The notes under the pieces are model-generated. The model ran no database searches. It was not told the origin of the DNA and saw only the letters and a list, made by a program, of their open reading frames with translations. Of a DNA stretch of 15,545 nt, positions 1 through 8,280 are shown one piece after another. The position numbers and the translations under genes are program-made. Source of the DNA: an uncultured Bacilli bacterium (GTDB lineage: Bacteria; Bacillota_I; Bacilli_A; RF39; UBA660); the NCBI GenBank assembly GCA_947629425.1, contig CANRDR010000024.1:1-15545 (forward strand), written 5' to 3'. Each line of letters begins with the position of its first letter. The stretch's first letter is position 1.

Positions 1-1502
1 TGTTAGTAGGGGTAATAGGAGTAGTTGGTTTTACATTTGCAAGATATCAAAGTACTGCAACTGCAACACCAGCACCTAAGGTAGCAAAATGGCAAGTTAA
101 AGTAGGTGGCGTAGATATATCGGATGGAACAACCAAAACATTTACTGCAAATATTAAATGGGAAGATAATCCAAATATATCAGGAAATGGACAAACTGTA
201 ATAGCACCAGGAAGTAAAGGAGAAGTATCATTTGATATAGATGCAACAGGTTCACAAGTTGCAGTAAAATATCAAATAAAATTAGATACAAGTGAATTAA
301 CAAATCATAAACAAATAAAAATAACAAAAATAACAGCAACACAAAATGAAGAAGTAACAACAATAAATGAAACAGAAGAATTTAATGGACTAATAAATTT
401 AGAAGAAGTAAATAACCCAGTAACAATAAAAGTATACATAGAATGGGATCCATTAATAAATAATGAAAATGATACAGAAATGGGAGCAAATGCATTACCA
501 TTAAGTATAGGAGTATCAGTAACAGCATCACAAAAAATAAATGATACATTAGCAGAAGCAATAATAAAAAATGCAAAAGAATTAGGTGATAGGGAAGAAG
601 GAAGAACTAAATTAGGGGATCCAGAAACAACACCAGGTGAGACTGGAAGTAGTAGTACAGAAAGAGTATTAGCATCAACTCCAGATGATTATGGTACAAG
701 TTATTACTTTAGAGGAAATGTACAAGATAATTTTGTAAATTTTGCAGGAAAATGTTGGAGAATAGTTAGAATACAAGGAGATAATTCAGTAAAATTAATA
801 TTAGAAGATAAGAATAATTTATGTGAAAATGCAAATGGAGGACAAAATACAACAGTAGAAGGAGCAGGAAGTCAAGGGGGAGACAATGCATTTATAGGTG
901 AAACTAATTATGGCTATAAAAATGGTGGTGTAAACAGTTCTATGTTTGATTATACTGGAAGTAGCAATGGTGCAAAAAATATGATAGATAGTTGGTTAAA
1001 TGATACAAGTAATATACCAGAAAATGACCAATCAAAATTAAAGACAGAAAATTGGTGTTTAGGAAATCAAACAGACTGGTACGACTATAGCACAGGTCAA
1101 CCATCAACCAGTTATAGTAGTGGAGTATATTCAGAAACATATAAAAGACTAAAGGGATTAGGAAACACACAAATAAGTGTAACCTTAAAATGTAATGGAA
1201 GTCATGATGAAAAAGTAAGTGATATAGGAGGATTGTTAACAGCAGATGAGGTAACACTAGCAGGATATAAAGCTGGAATATATGTATATTCATCTTATTT
1301 ATATGTTTATAATTATAATTGGTGGTTAGCAACTCCGGCGTATCGTTATTCTAGTAATGATGATGCCTTCTATGTTTGCGGTGCGGGTATCGTCAACTAC
1401 TATGTAAACAGTACTTACGCCGTTCGTCCTGCAGTGGTATTACAATCTGGCGTAGAAATAACTGAAGGAGATGGTACACAAGAAAATCCTTACACTGTTT
1501 AA
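1..1502 (+). CDS. Secreted/surface protein, SipW-type signal and C-terminal lectin-like variable domain (5' partial)
   Basis: The reading frame is open from base 3, so the start lies upstream; 499 residues are visible. Visible residues 1-14 are hydrophobic and end in FARYQS, resembling the signal/anchor of SipW-processed TasA/camelysin-type proteins. Residues about 25-180 look like a beta-rich TasA-like domain, followed by a Pro/Thr/Ser/Gly linker (about 195-225). From residue 233 comes a module seen in many gut Bacillota surface proteins, with YYFRGN, GKCWRIVRI and a GLLTADEVTLAG segment. It ends in NWWLATP, a variable stretch, then AVRPAVVL and NPYTV, which fits the end of a C-type-lectin/FGE-like (DUF6273-like) fold. 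Codon use changes sharply near base 1331: C-ending codons and about 45% G+C, unlike every other gene here. I infer an exported display protein with a diversified binding face; the ligand is unknown. No convincing terminator follows. Confidence 0.8.
   Translation, partial: LVGVIGVVGFTFARYQSTATATPAPKVAKWQVKVGGVDISDGTTKTFTANIKWEDNPNISGNGQTVIAPGSKGEVSFDIDATGSQVAVKYQIKLDTSELTNHKQIKITKITATQNEEVTTINETEEFNGLINLEEVNNPVTIKVYIEWDPLINNENDTEMGANALPLSIGVSVTASQKINDTLAEAIIKNAKELGDREEGRTKLGDPETTPGETGSSSTERVLASTPDDYGTSYYFRGNVQDNFVNFAGKCWRIVRIQGDNSVKLILEDKNNLCENANGGQNTTVEGAGSQGGDNAFIGETNYGYKNGGVNSSMFDYTGSSNGAKNMIDSWLNDTSNIPENDQSKLKTENWCLGNQTDWYDYSTGQPSTSYSSGVYSETYKRLKGLGNTQISVTLKCNGSHDEKVSDIGGLLTADEVTLAGYKAGIYVYSSYLYVYNYNWWLATPAYRYSSNDDAFYVCGAGIVNYYVNSTYAVRPAVVLQSGVEITEGDGTQENPYTV
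1285..1455 (+). other. Putative DGR-type variable region in the C-terminus of the surface protein
   Basis: A hand count of 1331-1450 gives 54 G+C in 120 bases, about twice the surroundings. Between invariant blocks (tggtggttagcaactccg before, gccgttcgtcctgcagtg after), nearly every replaceable codon is NNT or NNC: TAT, TCT, AAT, GAT, TGC, ATC, AAC, TAC. This is what adenine-specific mutagenesis of AAT/AAC codons in a template repeat would give. The position, at the 3' end of a lectin-like gene just before VRPAVVL, is the classic place for a DGR variable repeat. No template repeat or reverse transcriptase is in the window, so the assignment is inferred and the exact borders are uncertain. Confidence 0.5.
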
Positions 1503-1514
1503 AAAATACTCTAT

Positions 1515-1544
1515 TTAACATTTACTTACATATAAAAATATAAA
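1515..1544 (+). promoter_or_regulatory. Possible promoter for the DUF362 gene
   Basis: TTAACA at 1515-1520 and TATAAA at 1539-1544 are separated by 18 bases, about 75 bases before the start codon. In such AT-rich DNA this match is weak, but the 115-base gap has no better candidate. Confidence 0.3.
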
Positions 1545-1617
1545 CATTATGAATCTAAACTTAAAAAATTTTTGATTAATATAAAGATAAATGTTAAAAT
1601 TATTAATGGAGGAAAAA

Positions 1618-2493
1618 ATGGAAAAATCTAAAGTTTATTTTACAAGTGTAATCACAGATGAAAATGTAGTAAATATTTTTAAAAAATTAGGAGTAGAATT
1701 AAAAGGAAATGTTGCAGTAAAAGTACATTCTGGAGAAAAAGGTAATCAAAATTACTTAAAACCAAAATTTTTAAAACCTATAATAGATTTCGTAAATGGA
1801 ACAGTAGTTGAATGTAATACAGCATATGATGGTGAAAGAGATACAACAGAAAAACATAAAAAATTAATGGAAGAACATGAATGGAGTAAATATTTCAATG
1901 TTGATATAATGGATAGTGTTGAAGAAATAGAACTTCCTATACCAAATGGATTAGTTTTAAAGAAAAACTATGTTGGAAAAAATATAGAAAACTATGATTC
2001 AATGTTAGTATTATCTCACTTTAAAGGACATCCTATGGGTGGATATGGTGGAGCATTAAAACAATTATCAATTGGTGTTGCATCAAGTCATGGAAAAAGA
2101 TACATTCATTGTTGTGGAAATGATGGCACTTATGAAGATATGTTTAATCAAAATCAAGAAAAGTTTTTAGAATCAATGGCAGATGCAGCAAGTAGCGTAG
2201 TAAATTACTTTAAAAACAACATTGTATATATTAACATAATGTGTAATATGTCAGTAGATTGCGATTGTTGTAGTGTTGCAGAAGATCCATGTATTAAAGA
2301 CATTGGAATACTTGCATCCCTTGATCCTGTTGCAATAGACCAAGCATGTATTGATTTAGTAAAATCTTCAAATGACCCTGGACGTGATTATTTATTAGAA
2401 AGAATTAATTCAAGAAAAGGAACTCATACAATTGATAGTGCTAGCAAATTAGGTATTGGTACTAAAGAATATGAATTAATTAATATAGATTAA
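1618..2493 (+). CDS. DUF362 domain protein (uncharacterised Fe-S-type protein)
   Basis: The protein has 291 residues from ATG 1618. This start is preferred over in-frame ATGs at 1591 and 1606 because GGAGGA at 1608-1613 sits just upstream of it. Residues 133-150 (SHFKGHPMGGYGGALKQL) and the later block CNMSVDCDCCS with DPVAIDQACID (about 209-247) are hallmarks of DUF362. Cysteines are plentiful (C165, C166, C209, C215, C217, C218, C225, C244), consistent with metal or Fe-S binding, but the ferredoxin insert of longer relatives is absent. There is no signal peptide or membrane helix, so it is probably cytosolic. DUF362 proteins are often annotated as Fe-S centre proteins without a settled reaction, and I do not assign one. 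It appears monocistronic, with its own terminator. Confidence 0.88.
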   Translation: MEKSKVYFTSVITDENVVNIFKKLGVELKGNVAVKVHSGEKGNQNYLKPKFLKPIIDFVNGTVVECNTAYDGERDTTEKHKKLMEEHEWSKYFNVDIMDSVEEIELPIPNGLVLKKNYVGKNIENYDSMLVLSHFKGHPMGGYGGALKQLSIGVASSHGKRYIHCCGNDGTYEDMFNQNQEKFLESMADAASSVVNYFKNNIVYINIMCNMSVDCDCCSVAEDPCIKDIGILASLDPVAIDQACIDLVKSSNDPGRDYLLERINSRKGTHTIDSASKLGIGTKEYELINID

Positions 2494-2500
2494 TTTTGTC

Positions 2501-2535
2501 GAAGAAAAGAATATCAGTTTTATTCTTTTTTTTTT
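2501..2535 (+). terminator. Rho-independent terminator after the DUF362 gene
   Basis: AAAAGAATA (2505-2513) pairs with TATTCTTTT (2521-2529) around a 7-base loop, running into a continuous T tract ending near 2535. It separates the DUF362 gene from the P-type ATPase. Confidence 0.75.
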
Positions 2536-2563
2536 ATTCATAAGTTTATTTAGGAGGACTAAT

Positions 2564-5110
2564 ATGGAACTAAATGGACTTAGTGATGACGAAGTAATAA
2601 TAAATAGAAAAAAATATGGTACTAATCAAATAGAAGATACAAAATCAAATAGTTTACTTTCTTTATTTATAGAATCTTTTGGAGACCCAATAATAAAAAT
2701 CTTACTTATTGCATTAGCAGTAAAAGTAGTATTCTTATTTAAAGATTTTGATTGGTTTGAAACATTAGGTATATTAATTGCAATATTTTTAGCATCTTTT
2801 ATATCTTCTATAAGTGAATATGGTAGTGAAAAAGCATTTAAAAGATTACAAGAAGAAAACTTAAATATAGATATAAAAGTAATAAGAAATAAAATACTAA
2901 CTAAAGTAAAGATAAATGAAATAGTTAAAAATGATTTAGTTTATTTAGAAAGTGGAGATTTAGTTCCAGCAGATGGTATTATTATTAAAGGCAATATATT
3001 TGTTGATGAATCAGCATTAAATGGGGAGAGTAGAGAAGTTGAAAAAAATACTAATAGTAAACTTTATAAGGGTAGTATTGTTTGTGATGGTACTTGTTAT
3101 TTAAAAATAACTGATGTAGGTAAAAATACTATGTATGGTAATATTGAAAAAGAATTAATGGATAAAACCATAGATAGTCCACTAAGATTACGTTTACATA
3201 AACTTGCTAAAGTAATTAGTAGAATAGGATATATTGGTAGTATATTAGTAGTAATATCTTATCTATTTTCAGTTATAGTAATAGAAAATAACTATGATAT
3301 AAACTTAATAATTAATACACTAACTAATCCAAAAATTATGATTGATCATTTAATATATGCTTTAACATTATGTGTAACTGTAATTATAGTTGCTGTACCA
3401 GAAGGTCTTCCTATGATGGTAGCATTAGTATTATCTAGCAATATGAAAAGAATGTTAAAAAGTAATGTATTAGTAAGAAAAATGGTAGGAATAGAAACAT
3501 CAGGTAATATAAATATATTATTTACTGATAAAACAGGTACTATTACTAATGGAAAATTAAATGTAAAAAAATTAATAAATTATAAAGGAGAAGAATGTAA
3601 TAAAGAAAAATATAAAAAAATATTCATAGAAAGTTTACTTTATAATAATATGAGTACATATTCTAATAATGAAGTAATTGGTGGTAATAGTACTGATCAA
3701 GCAATAATGAATTACTTAAAATTAAATAAAGTAGAAGATTATGAAATGGTATTAAATTTTAATAGTAAAGATAAATATTCAATATCTAAACTTGCTAATA
3801 AAAATATATATTATTTTAAAGGTGCTAATGAAGTTATAATTGATAAGTGTGATTATTATTTAGATGAACTTGGTTATAAACAAATATTAAGAGATAAAAA
3901 TAAATTATATGATATTATTAAATCTTTAACTAAAAAAGGGTATCGTTTAATTTCTACAGCATATAAAACTAATAATTCTAATTTAAGTAATTTAGTATTT
4001 ATTGGATTTGTAGTAATTAAAGATGAAATAAGAGAAAATGCTTTATATGGGGTTAATTTGGTTAAATCTGCAGGTATAAAAACTGTTATGATTACTGGAG
4101 ATGATATTGATACTGCAACAAGTATTGGTCGTGAAATTGGTTTAATTACAAATGATAATGATATAGTTTTAACTAGTAGTGAATTAAATAAAATGAGTGA
4201 TTTAGCAATAAAAAATATTATTGATAGATTAAAAATAGTTGCAAGAGCACTGCCTACTGATAAAAGTAGATTAGTAAAAATATGCCAAGATGCTGGCTTA
4301 GTAGTTGGAATGACTGGAGATGGAGTAAATGATGCTCCTGCATTAAAAAGAGCAGATGTAGGTTTTGCAATGGGAAGTGGTACAGAAATTGCAAAAGAAT
4401 CAAGTGATATAGTTATAATGGATAATAATTTAGTTTCAATTGGTAATGCAGTATTATATGGAAGAACTATATTTAAAAATATAAGAAAATTTATAATATA
4501 TCAATTAACTGTTAATTGTTGTGCATTAATATTAAGTATCGTAGGCCCAATTATAGGTATATCAACACCTATAACAGTAGTACAAATGCTTTGGATTAAT
4601 ATGATTATGGATACTCTTGCAGGACTTGCTTTCAGTTATGAGTCACCCTTAAATGAATATATGAAAGAATTACCAAAAAAGAAAAATGAACCAATTATTA
4701 ATAAATTTATGTATTTTGAAATAATAGTAGTAGGAATATATTCATCACTATTATGTATATATTATTTATCTAGCAAATTAATAAAAAGTATATTTAGAAA
4801 TAATATTTATTATATGACAGGTTTCTTTGCACTATTTATATTTATGGGAATATTTAATGCATTTAATGCAAGAACTACTAGATTAAATTTATTAAGTAAT
4901 TTAAAAAAGAATAAAGTATTTATTATAGTATTTTTATGTATTAGTATAGTTCAAATGTTTTTAATATATTATGGCGGTAGTTTATTTAGAACATATGGAT
5001 TATCTTTAAAAGAATTATTATTTGTGCTTATATTATCATTTACAGTAATACCAATAGATTTATTTAGAAAATTATTATTTAAAAAGAAAAAAGTTATCGA
5101 TTATATTTGA
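2564..5110 (+). CDS. P-type cation ATPase, PMCA-like (probable Ca2+ pump)
   Basis: The protein has 848 residues; the start is fixed by AGGAGG at 2552-2557. In order: N-terminal cation-ATPase domain; M1/M2 (about 43-85); actuator domain with SGDLVPADG (130-138) and NGES (153-156); M3/M4 with PEGLP (279-283); phosphorylation site DKTGT with acceptor D322; a short nucleotide domain with KGAN (419-422); ITGD (510-513); TGDGVND (584-590); M5-M10. Asn651 in M5, Glu280 in M4, and Asn679/Asp683 in WINMIMD of M6 match the single Ca2+ site of plasma-membrane-type Ca2+ ATPases, so ATP-driven Ca2+ export at the cell membrane is the likely role. Oddities are NGES where TGES is usual, Phe before TDKTGT, and ITGDD instead of ITGDH. 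Another divalent cation is possible. It seems to be a single-gene transcript. Confidence 0.93.
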   Translation: MELNGLSDDEVIINRKKYGTNQIEDTKSNSLLSLFIESFGDPIIKILLIALAVKVVFLFKDFDWFETLGILIAIFLASFISSISEYGSEKAFKRLQEENLNIDIKVIRNKILTKVKINEIVKNDLVYLESGDLVPADGIIIKGNIFVDESALNGESREVEKNTNSKLYKGSIVCDGTCYLKITDVGKNTMYGNIEKELMDKTIDSPLRLRLHKLAKVISRIGYIGSILVVISYLFSVIVIENNYDINLIINTLTNPKIMIDHLIYALTLCVTVIIVAVPEGLPMMVALVLSSNMKRMLKSNVLVRKMVGIETSGNINILFTDKTGTITNGKLNVKKLINYKGEECNKEKYKKIFIESLLYNNMSTYSNNEVIGGNSTDQAIMNYLKLNKVEDYEMVLNFNSKDKYSISKLANKNIYYFKGANEVIIDKCDYYLDELGYKQILRDKNKLYDIIKSLTKKGYRLISTAYKTNNSNLSNLVFIGFVVIKDEIRENALYGVNLVKSAGIKTVMITGDDIDTATSIGREIGLITNDNDIVLTSSELNKMSDLAIKNIIDRLKIVARALPTDKSRLVKICQDAGLVVGMTGDGVNDAPALKRADVGFAMGSGTEIAKESSDIVIMDNNLVSIGNAVLYGRTIFKNIRKFIIYQLTVNCCALILSIVGPIIGISTPITVVQMLWINMIMDTLAGLAFSYESPLNEYMKELPKKKNEPIINKFMYFEIIVVGIYSSLLCIYYLSSKLIKSIFRNNIYYMTGFFALFIFMGIFNAFNARTTRLNLLSNLKKNKVFIIVFLCISIVQMFLIYYGGSLFRTYGLSLKELLFVLILSFTVIPIDLFRKLLFKKKKVIDYI

Positions 5111-5120
5111 TAATTTTTTT
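5090..5120 (+). terminator. Terminator overlapping the 3' end of the P-ATPase gene
   Basis: AAAGTTATC (5090-5098) can pair with GATAATTTT (5109-5117), with one G-T wobble and a 10-base loop, leading into a T run ending at 5120. The TGA stop lies inside the structure. The stem is A/T-rich, so its strength is uncertain. Confidence 0.45.
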
Positions 5121-5204
5121 ATATTATATAAATAAATTGCTTTTAAAAAACAAGTTTTGAGTTATAATCTAATTAAGAACTTTAATACATGGAAGTGATT
5201 AAGC

Positions 5205-6299
5205 ATGAAGTATGAAAAAAATGGAAAATTTTTTGCACAATTAAGAAAAGAAAAAAATATGACACAACAAGAATTAGCAGAATACTTACATTATAGTGAT
5301 AAAACAATATCAAGATGGGAAAATGGAATATCTTTACCAGATAGTCTAACATTAGATAAACTATCTAATTTATATAATGTTTCAATACCAGAATTAGTTT
5401 ATGGAGAAAGATTATCTAAAGAAAATAAAGTTAATATAGAAAAAACTTTAATAAAAGATTATAAATATTTATTAAATAAAAATAAAACAAATAAAAAAGT
5501 AATTTTATTATCAACTATAATAATTATATTATTAATTATACTGTTAATATTTATATATATTTATTTTAATTATATTAAAAATACTGTAAAAATATATAAT
5601 TTAATTAGTACAGATAAAACTATTTCTACAGATTCAACATTAATTATTACTAATGATATATCTATTTTAAATATATCACCTATAGAAAATAGCAATAGAG
5701 AAATAATTAAATCAATTAAAATATATCAAATAATAAATAATAAAGAAAAAACAATATTGTATTCTGAAAATAAAAATAATACAATTCGTGAAAAAAATGG
5801 ATTTGGAAAATATGATTTATATAAATTAGAAAAAAATGATATATATATTGATATAGAATATGAAGATAATATAAAAACAATAAAATTAAAAAAACAAATG
5901 ATTTATTCAAATAAATTTATAATACCTAAAAAAATAGTAACAACATATAATGATAATAATTTAGATTATAAAGAATTATCTAAAGATTATATTAACTTTT
6001 TATTAAGTGAAGGTTTTGTAAAAAAACTTGACAGCTATGAAAAAACTGAAAAAAATATTAATATTACTATAAATAAATATTATATACTTTTAATATTTGA
6101 TAATGGAAAAATAAATTTAAATTATATTAATAATAAAGAATATATACCAATAACTTATAATGGTATAAATAAAGATGAAATATTTTACTTAAAAGAAAAT
6201 GAAATAAAAAATTGTAAAAAAGAAAAATGTAGCAACTCAAAAGATTATGCAATGTATGTTAATTATTATATGAAAAAATATAATGAATTAAATTCTTAA
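5205..6299 (+). CDS. Membrane-anchored XRE-family regulator with a large extracytoplasmic domain
   Basis: The protein has 364 residues, with SD-like GGAAGTGA at 5191-5198. Residues 9-66 form a Cro/CI-type helix-turn-helix (FAQLRKEKNMTQQELAEYL, then DKTISRWENG). A linker leads to one strongly hydrophobic helix (99-123), followed by about 240 Lys/Asn/Ile-rich residues predicted to lie outside the membrane. That part includes a Cys pair (C337, C342) that could form a disulfide. The layout is a one-component transmembrane regulator: sensor outside, DNA-binding inside. The outer domain matches nothing I recognise. The ABC operon starts 83 bases downstream on the same strand, so control of that operon is a reasonable inference. 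A TATAAT at 5163-5168 may be its -10, without a good -35. Confidence 0.88.
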   Translation: MKYEKNGKFFAQLRKEKNMTQQELAEYLHYSDKTISRWENGISLPDSLTLDKLSNLYNVSIPELVYGERLSKENKVNIEKTLIKDYKYLLNKNKTNKKVILLSTIIIILLIILLIFIYIYFNYIKNTVKIYNLISTDKTISTDSTLIITNDISILNISPIENSNREIIKSIKIYQIINNKEKTILYSENKNNTIREKNGFGKYDLYKLEKNDIYIDIEYEDNIKTIKLKKQMIYSNKFIIPKKIVTTYNDNNLDYKELSKDYINFLLSEGFVKKLDSYEKTEKNINITINKYYILLIFDNGKINLNYINNKEYIPITYNGINKDEIFYLKENEIKNCKKEKCSNSKDYAMYVNYYMKKYNELNS

Positions 6300-6310
6300 T
6301 AATAATAGAG

Positions 6311-6337
6311 TACTCTCACGTATATGAGAGTATTTTT
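6311..6337 (+). terminator. Hairpin between regulator and ABC operon (terminator, possibly also operator)
   Basis: A perfect 8-bp inverted repeat, TACTCTCA (6311-6318) and TGAGAGTA (6325-6332), surrounds the loop CGTATA and is followed by TTTTT. This is a good intrinsic terminator for the regulator gene. Because it sits just upstream of a TATAAT (6353-6358) before the ABC genes, it could also serve as a protein-binding dyad. Confidence 0.75.
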
Positions 6338-6352
6338 ATTTATTTTTTATTA

Positions 6353-6358
6353 TATAAT
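6353..6358 (+). promoter_or_regulatory. Possible -10 box of the ABC operon
   Basis: TATAAT lies 24 bases before the first ATPase start, just after the hairpin. No -35 consensus is found at a suitable distance, as expected if the promoter needs an activator, or if the match is chance in AT-rich DNA. Confidence 0.3.
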
Positions 6359-6382
6359 TTTTTTAAAAGAAAAGAGGTTTAT

Positions 6383-7063
6383 ATGAAATTAATAAATGCA
6401 AATAAAAAGTTTATTTTAAAAAATGAAGAAATTACTATTTTAAATAATGTTTCAATTGAATTTAAAAAAGGTACAATGTATTTAATTACAGGACATTCTG
6501 GTAGTGGAAAAACTACATTAATTAATATTTTAGGTTTAATTGATAAATTAGATACTGGAAAATTATTAATAGATAACATTGATATAAATAATTTAAATAA
6601 TAAAGAAATAGTAAATATAAGAAAAGAAAAAATAGGTTTTATATTTCAAGATTATTGTTTAAATGAATATTTAACTGCAAAAGAAAATATAATTGTTCCT
6701 ATGCTTGTAAATAAAAATATTAAGAGTAAAGATAGAAATAACATAGCGATTAATTTATTAGAACAATTCAATCTTTCAAATCGTGCTAATCATTTACCAA
6801 AAAAATTATCAGGAGGAGAAAAACAGAGAGTTTCTATTGCAAGAGCATTAGTAAATAATCCTAAATATTTAATATGTGATGAACCTACAGGTGCATTAGA
6901 TAAAAAAAATGAACGTATTGTTTTTGAATATTTAAAAAAATTAGCAAAAAGTGGAATATGTGTAATTGTAGTAAGTCATAGTAATGAAATAAAAAAATAT
7001 GCTGATAAGACTTATATATTAGAAGATGGAATAATTAGTGAGGTTAAAAATGAAGATAATTGA
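6383..7063 (+). CDS. ABC transporter ATPase, MacB/LolD type (module 1)
   Basis: The protein has 226 residues, with AAGAGG five to six bases before the start. Walker A is GHSGSGKTT (37-45), the Q-loop Gln is Q89, the signature is LSGGE (142-146), Walker B ends in ICDEPTG with E167 catalytic, and the switch His is H199. Length and sequence match the ATPases that pair with FtsX/MacB-type permeases: lipoprotein release, antimicrobial-peptide export or resistance, lactococcin-972-group export. It would power the permeases encoded just downstream; the next gene starts inside its last 14 bases. It is a clear paralogue of the ATPase at 9607, with stretches of identical DNA. Substrate unknown. Confidence 0.93.
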   Translation: MKLINANKKFILKNEEITILNNVSIEFKKGTMYLITGHSGSGKTTLINILGLIDKLDTGKLLIDNIDINNLNNKEIVNIRKEKIGFIFQDYCLNEYLTAKENIIVPMLVNKNIKSKDRNNIAINLLEQFNLSNRANHLPKKLSGGEKQRVSIARALVNNPKYLICDEPTGALDKKNERIVFEYLKKLAKSGICVIVVSHSNEIKKYADKTYILEDGIISEVKNEDN

Positions 7064-8279
7064 TTGTTTTAAAACAAGTATAATAGAAATAAAAAGAAAT
7101 TTTAAATACTTATTCATGTTTTTTATTAGTTTCTTTTGTTTAGTTATTTTAATTATTTCACTAACTATCTCTTTTACTTATAAAAATAGAATAAATACAA
7201 ATAAAAAATATAATCCATTATTAAATATGGTTAGTGTAGATTTTGATTTTGAAAATATTAAAGAAGAAGATATTCTTGATAAAATAAATAAGTTAAAAAA
7301 GATAAATCATGTTACATCAATTATTCATCAAAAATATTATAATTCAGGAGGTACAATTGATGAAGATAAACATGAAATTATTTCATTACAACCATTATCA
7401 AGTGAATGGAAATTACCATCTTCTACTTATAATAAACCACTAAAAGAAGATGAAATAATAATACCCAAAAAATTTTACAAAAAACAATATAATTGGTTAG
7501 AAGATGATATTGATGAAAAAGATATTATTGATGGAGATACTTTAGTTAATAAAACAATATCTATCTATGTAGATGTAATAGATTGTGAAAAAGGTGAAAT
7601 TATAGATATTAAAAAATATGATTTAAAAGTAGTAGGAACATATGACCCGACTCCATTAGGATTAATGATGTATCATGGTTTTACATCATTAGAAACAACA
7701 AAAAAAATACATGAAGCAAGCCTTATCAATATAACATCAATTTATGAATCAAATGAAAAATATTATCTTCAAGTTGATAATTATAAAAATTTAAATTATG
7801 TTAGAAATGAAATAAAAAAACTTGGGTATACAGATACTGGTTCATTAATGTTTATTATGCCAGAATATGAAAAAACATATGCAACAACAATGTATATAAT
7901 AAGTACAGTAACAATTATATTTTGTATAATAATAAAATATTTATTTAATAAAAAAATGATATTTGAAAACAAAAAATTAATAGCGTTAAATATAGTTAAT
8001 GGTTATAGAATAAAAGATTTAGTTTGTATAGAGACATTTAAAAATTATATTATTGATTTTATATCACTTATTATAAATATATTTGTAGTTATATTTGCAA
8101 TAAATCTTTATAATAAAAATATGCCAAAAATAGTAATGGCAGGATATGTACCTAAATTTCCTATAATATTATTCTTAATATTATTTATAGTATTATATTT
8201 AATAGAATATATAATTAATAAAATAATAATAAAAAAACTATTAAAAAATAATTTATCAAATTTATTAAATGAGGAATAG
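7050..8279 (+). CDS. FtsX/MacB-type ABC permease (module 1, large subunit)
   Basis: The protein has 409 residues from ATG 7050. An upstream GTG at 7038 is in frame, but GTGAGG at 7038-7043 is better read as the Shine-Dalgarno site for ATG 7050. The gene overlaps the ATPase gene by 14 bases. Topology is that of a four-helix MacB/FtsX permease: TM1 about 20-43, a ~235-residue outer domain, then TM2 279-299, TM3 333-354 and TM4 370-392. The end of the outer domain (DNYKNLNYVRNEIKKLGY) aligns by eye with the module 2 permease (DDYKNEPYVTKKLEDLGY), showing common origin. It probably forms the membrane part of an ABC complex with its neighbours, moving or sensing a peptide or lipid-linked substrate. 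Confidence 0.85.
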   Translation: MKIIDCFKTSIIEIKRNFKYLFMFFISFFCLVILIISLTISFTYKNRINTNKKYNPLLNMVSVDFDFENIKEEDILDKINKLKKINHVTSIIHQKYYNSGGTIDEDKHEIISLQPLSSEWKLPSSTYNKPLKEDEIIIPKKFYKKQYNWLEDDIDEKDIIDGDTLVNKTISIYVDVIDCEKGEIIDIKKYDLKVVGTYDPTPLGLMMYHGFTSLETTKKIHEASLINITSIYESNEKYYLQVDNYKNLNYVRNEIKKLGYTDTGSLMFIMPEYEKTYATTMYIISTVTIIFCIIIKYLFNKKMIFENKKLIALNIVNGYRIKDLVCIETFKNYIIDFISLIINIFVVIFAINLYNKNMPKIVMAGYVPKFPIILFLILFIVLYLIEYIINKIIIKKLLKNNLSNLLNEE

Positions 8280-8280
8280 T

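Noticed and set aside
154..363. Minus-strand Leu/Phe-rich open frames at 154-363, 382-576, 940-1332, 5716-5910, 6379-6579, 12561-12857 and 15256-15462
   Set aside because: They lie opposite well-supported genes, have low-complexity hydrophobic composition expected from AT-rich antisense, and lack good ribosome sites.
1285..1455. Template repeat or DGR reverse transcriptase inside the window
   Set aside because: No second copy of the variable segment and no RT motifs were found on either strand; if it is a DGR, it acts from elsewhere.
1285..1455. The G+C-rich island as simple foreign DNA or an insertion
   Set aside because: The frame and fold continue through it, no repeats or target duplications flank it, and the NNY codon pattern is better explained by templated diversification.
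480..1502. A separate gene starting at ATG 480
   Set aside because: The same frame is open back to base 3 with coherent protein sequence, and no ribosome site precedes 480; it is an internal Met of the partial gene.
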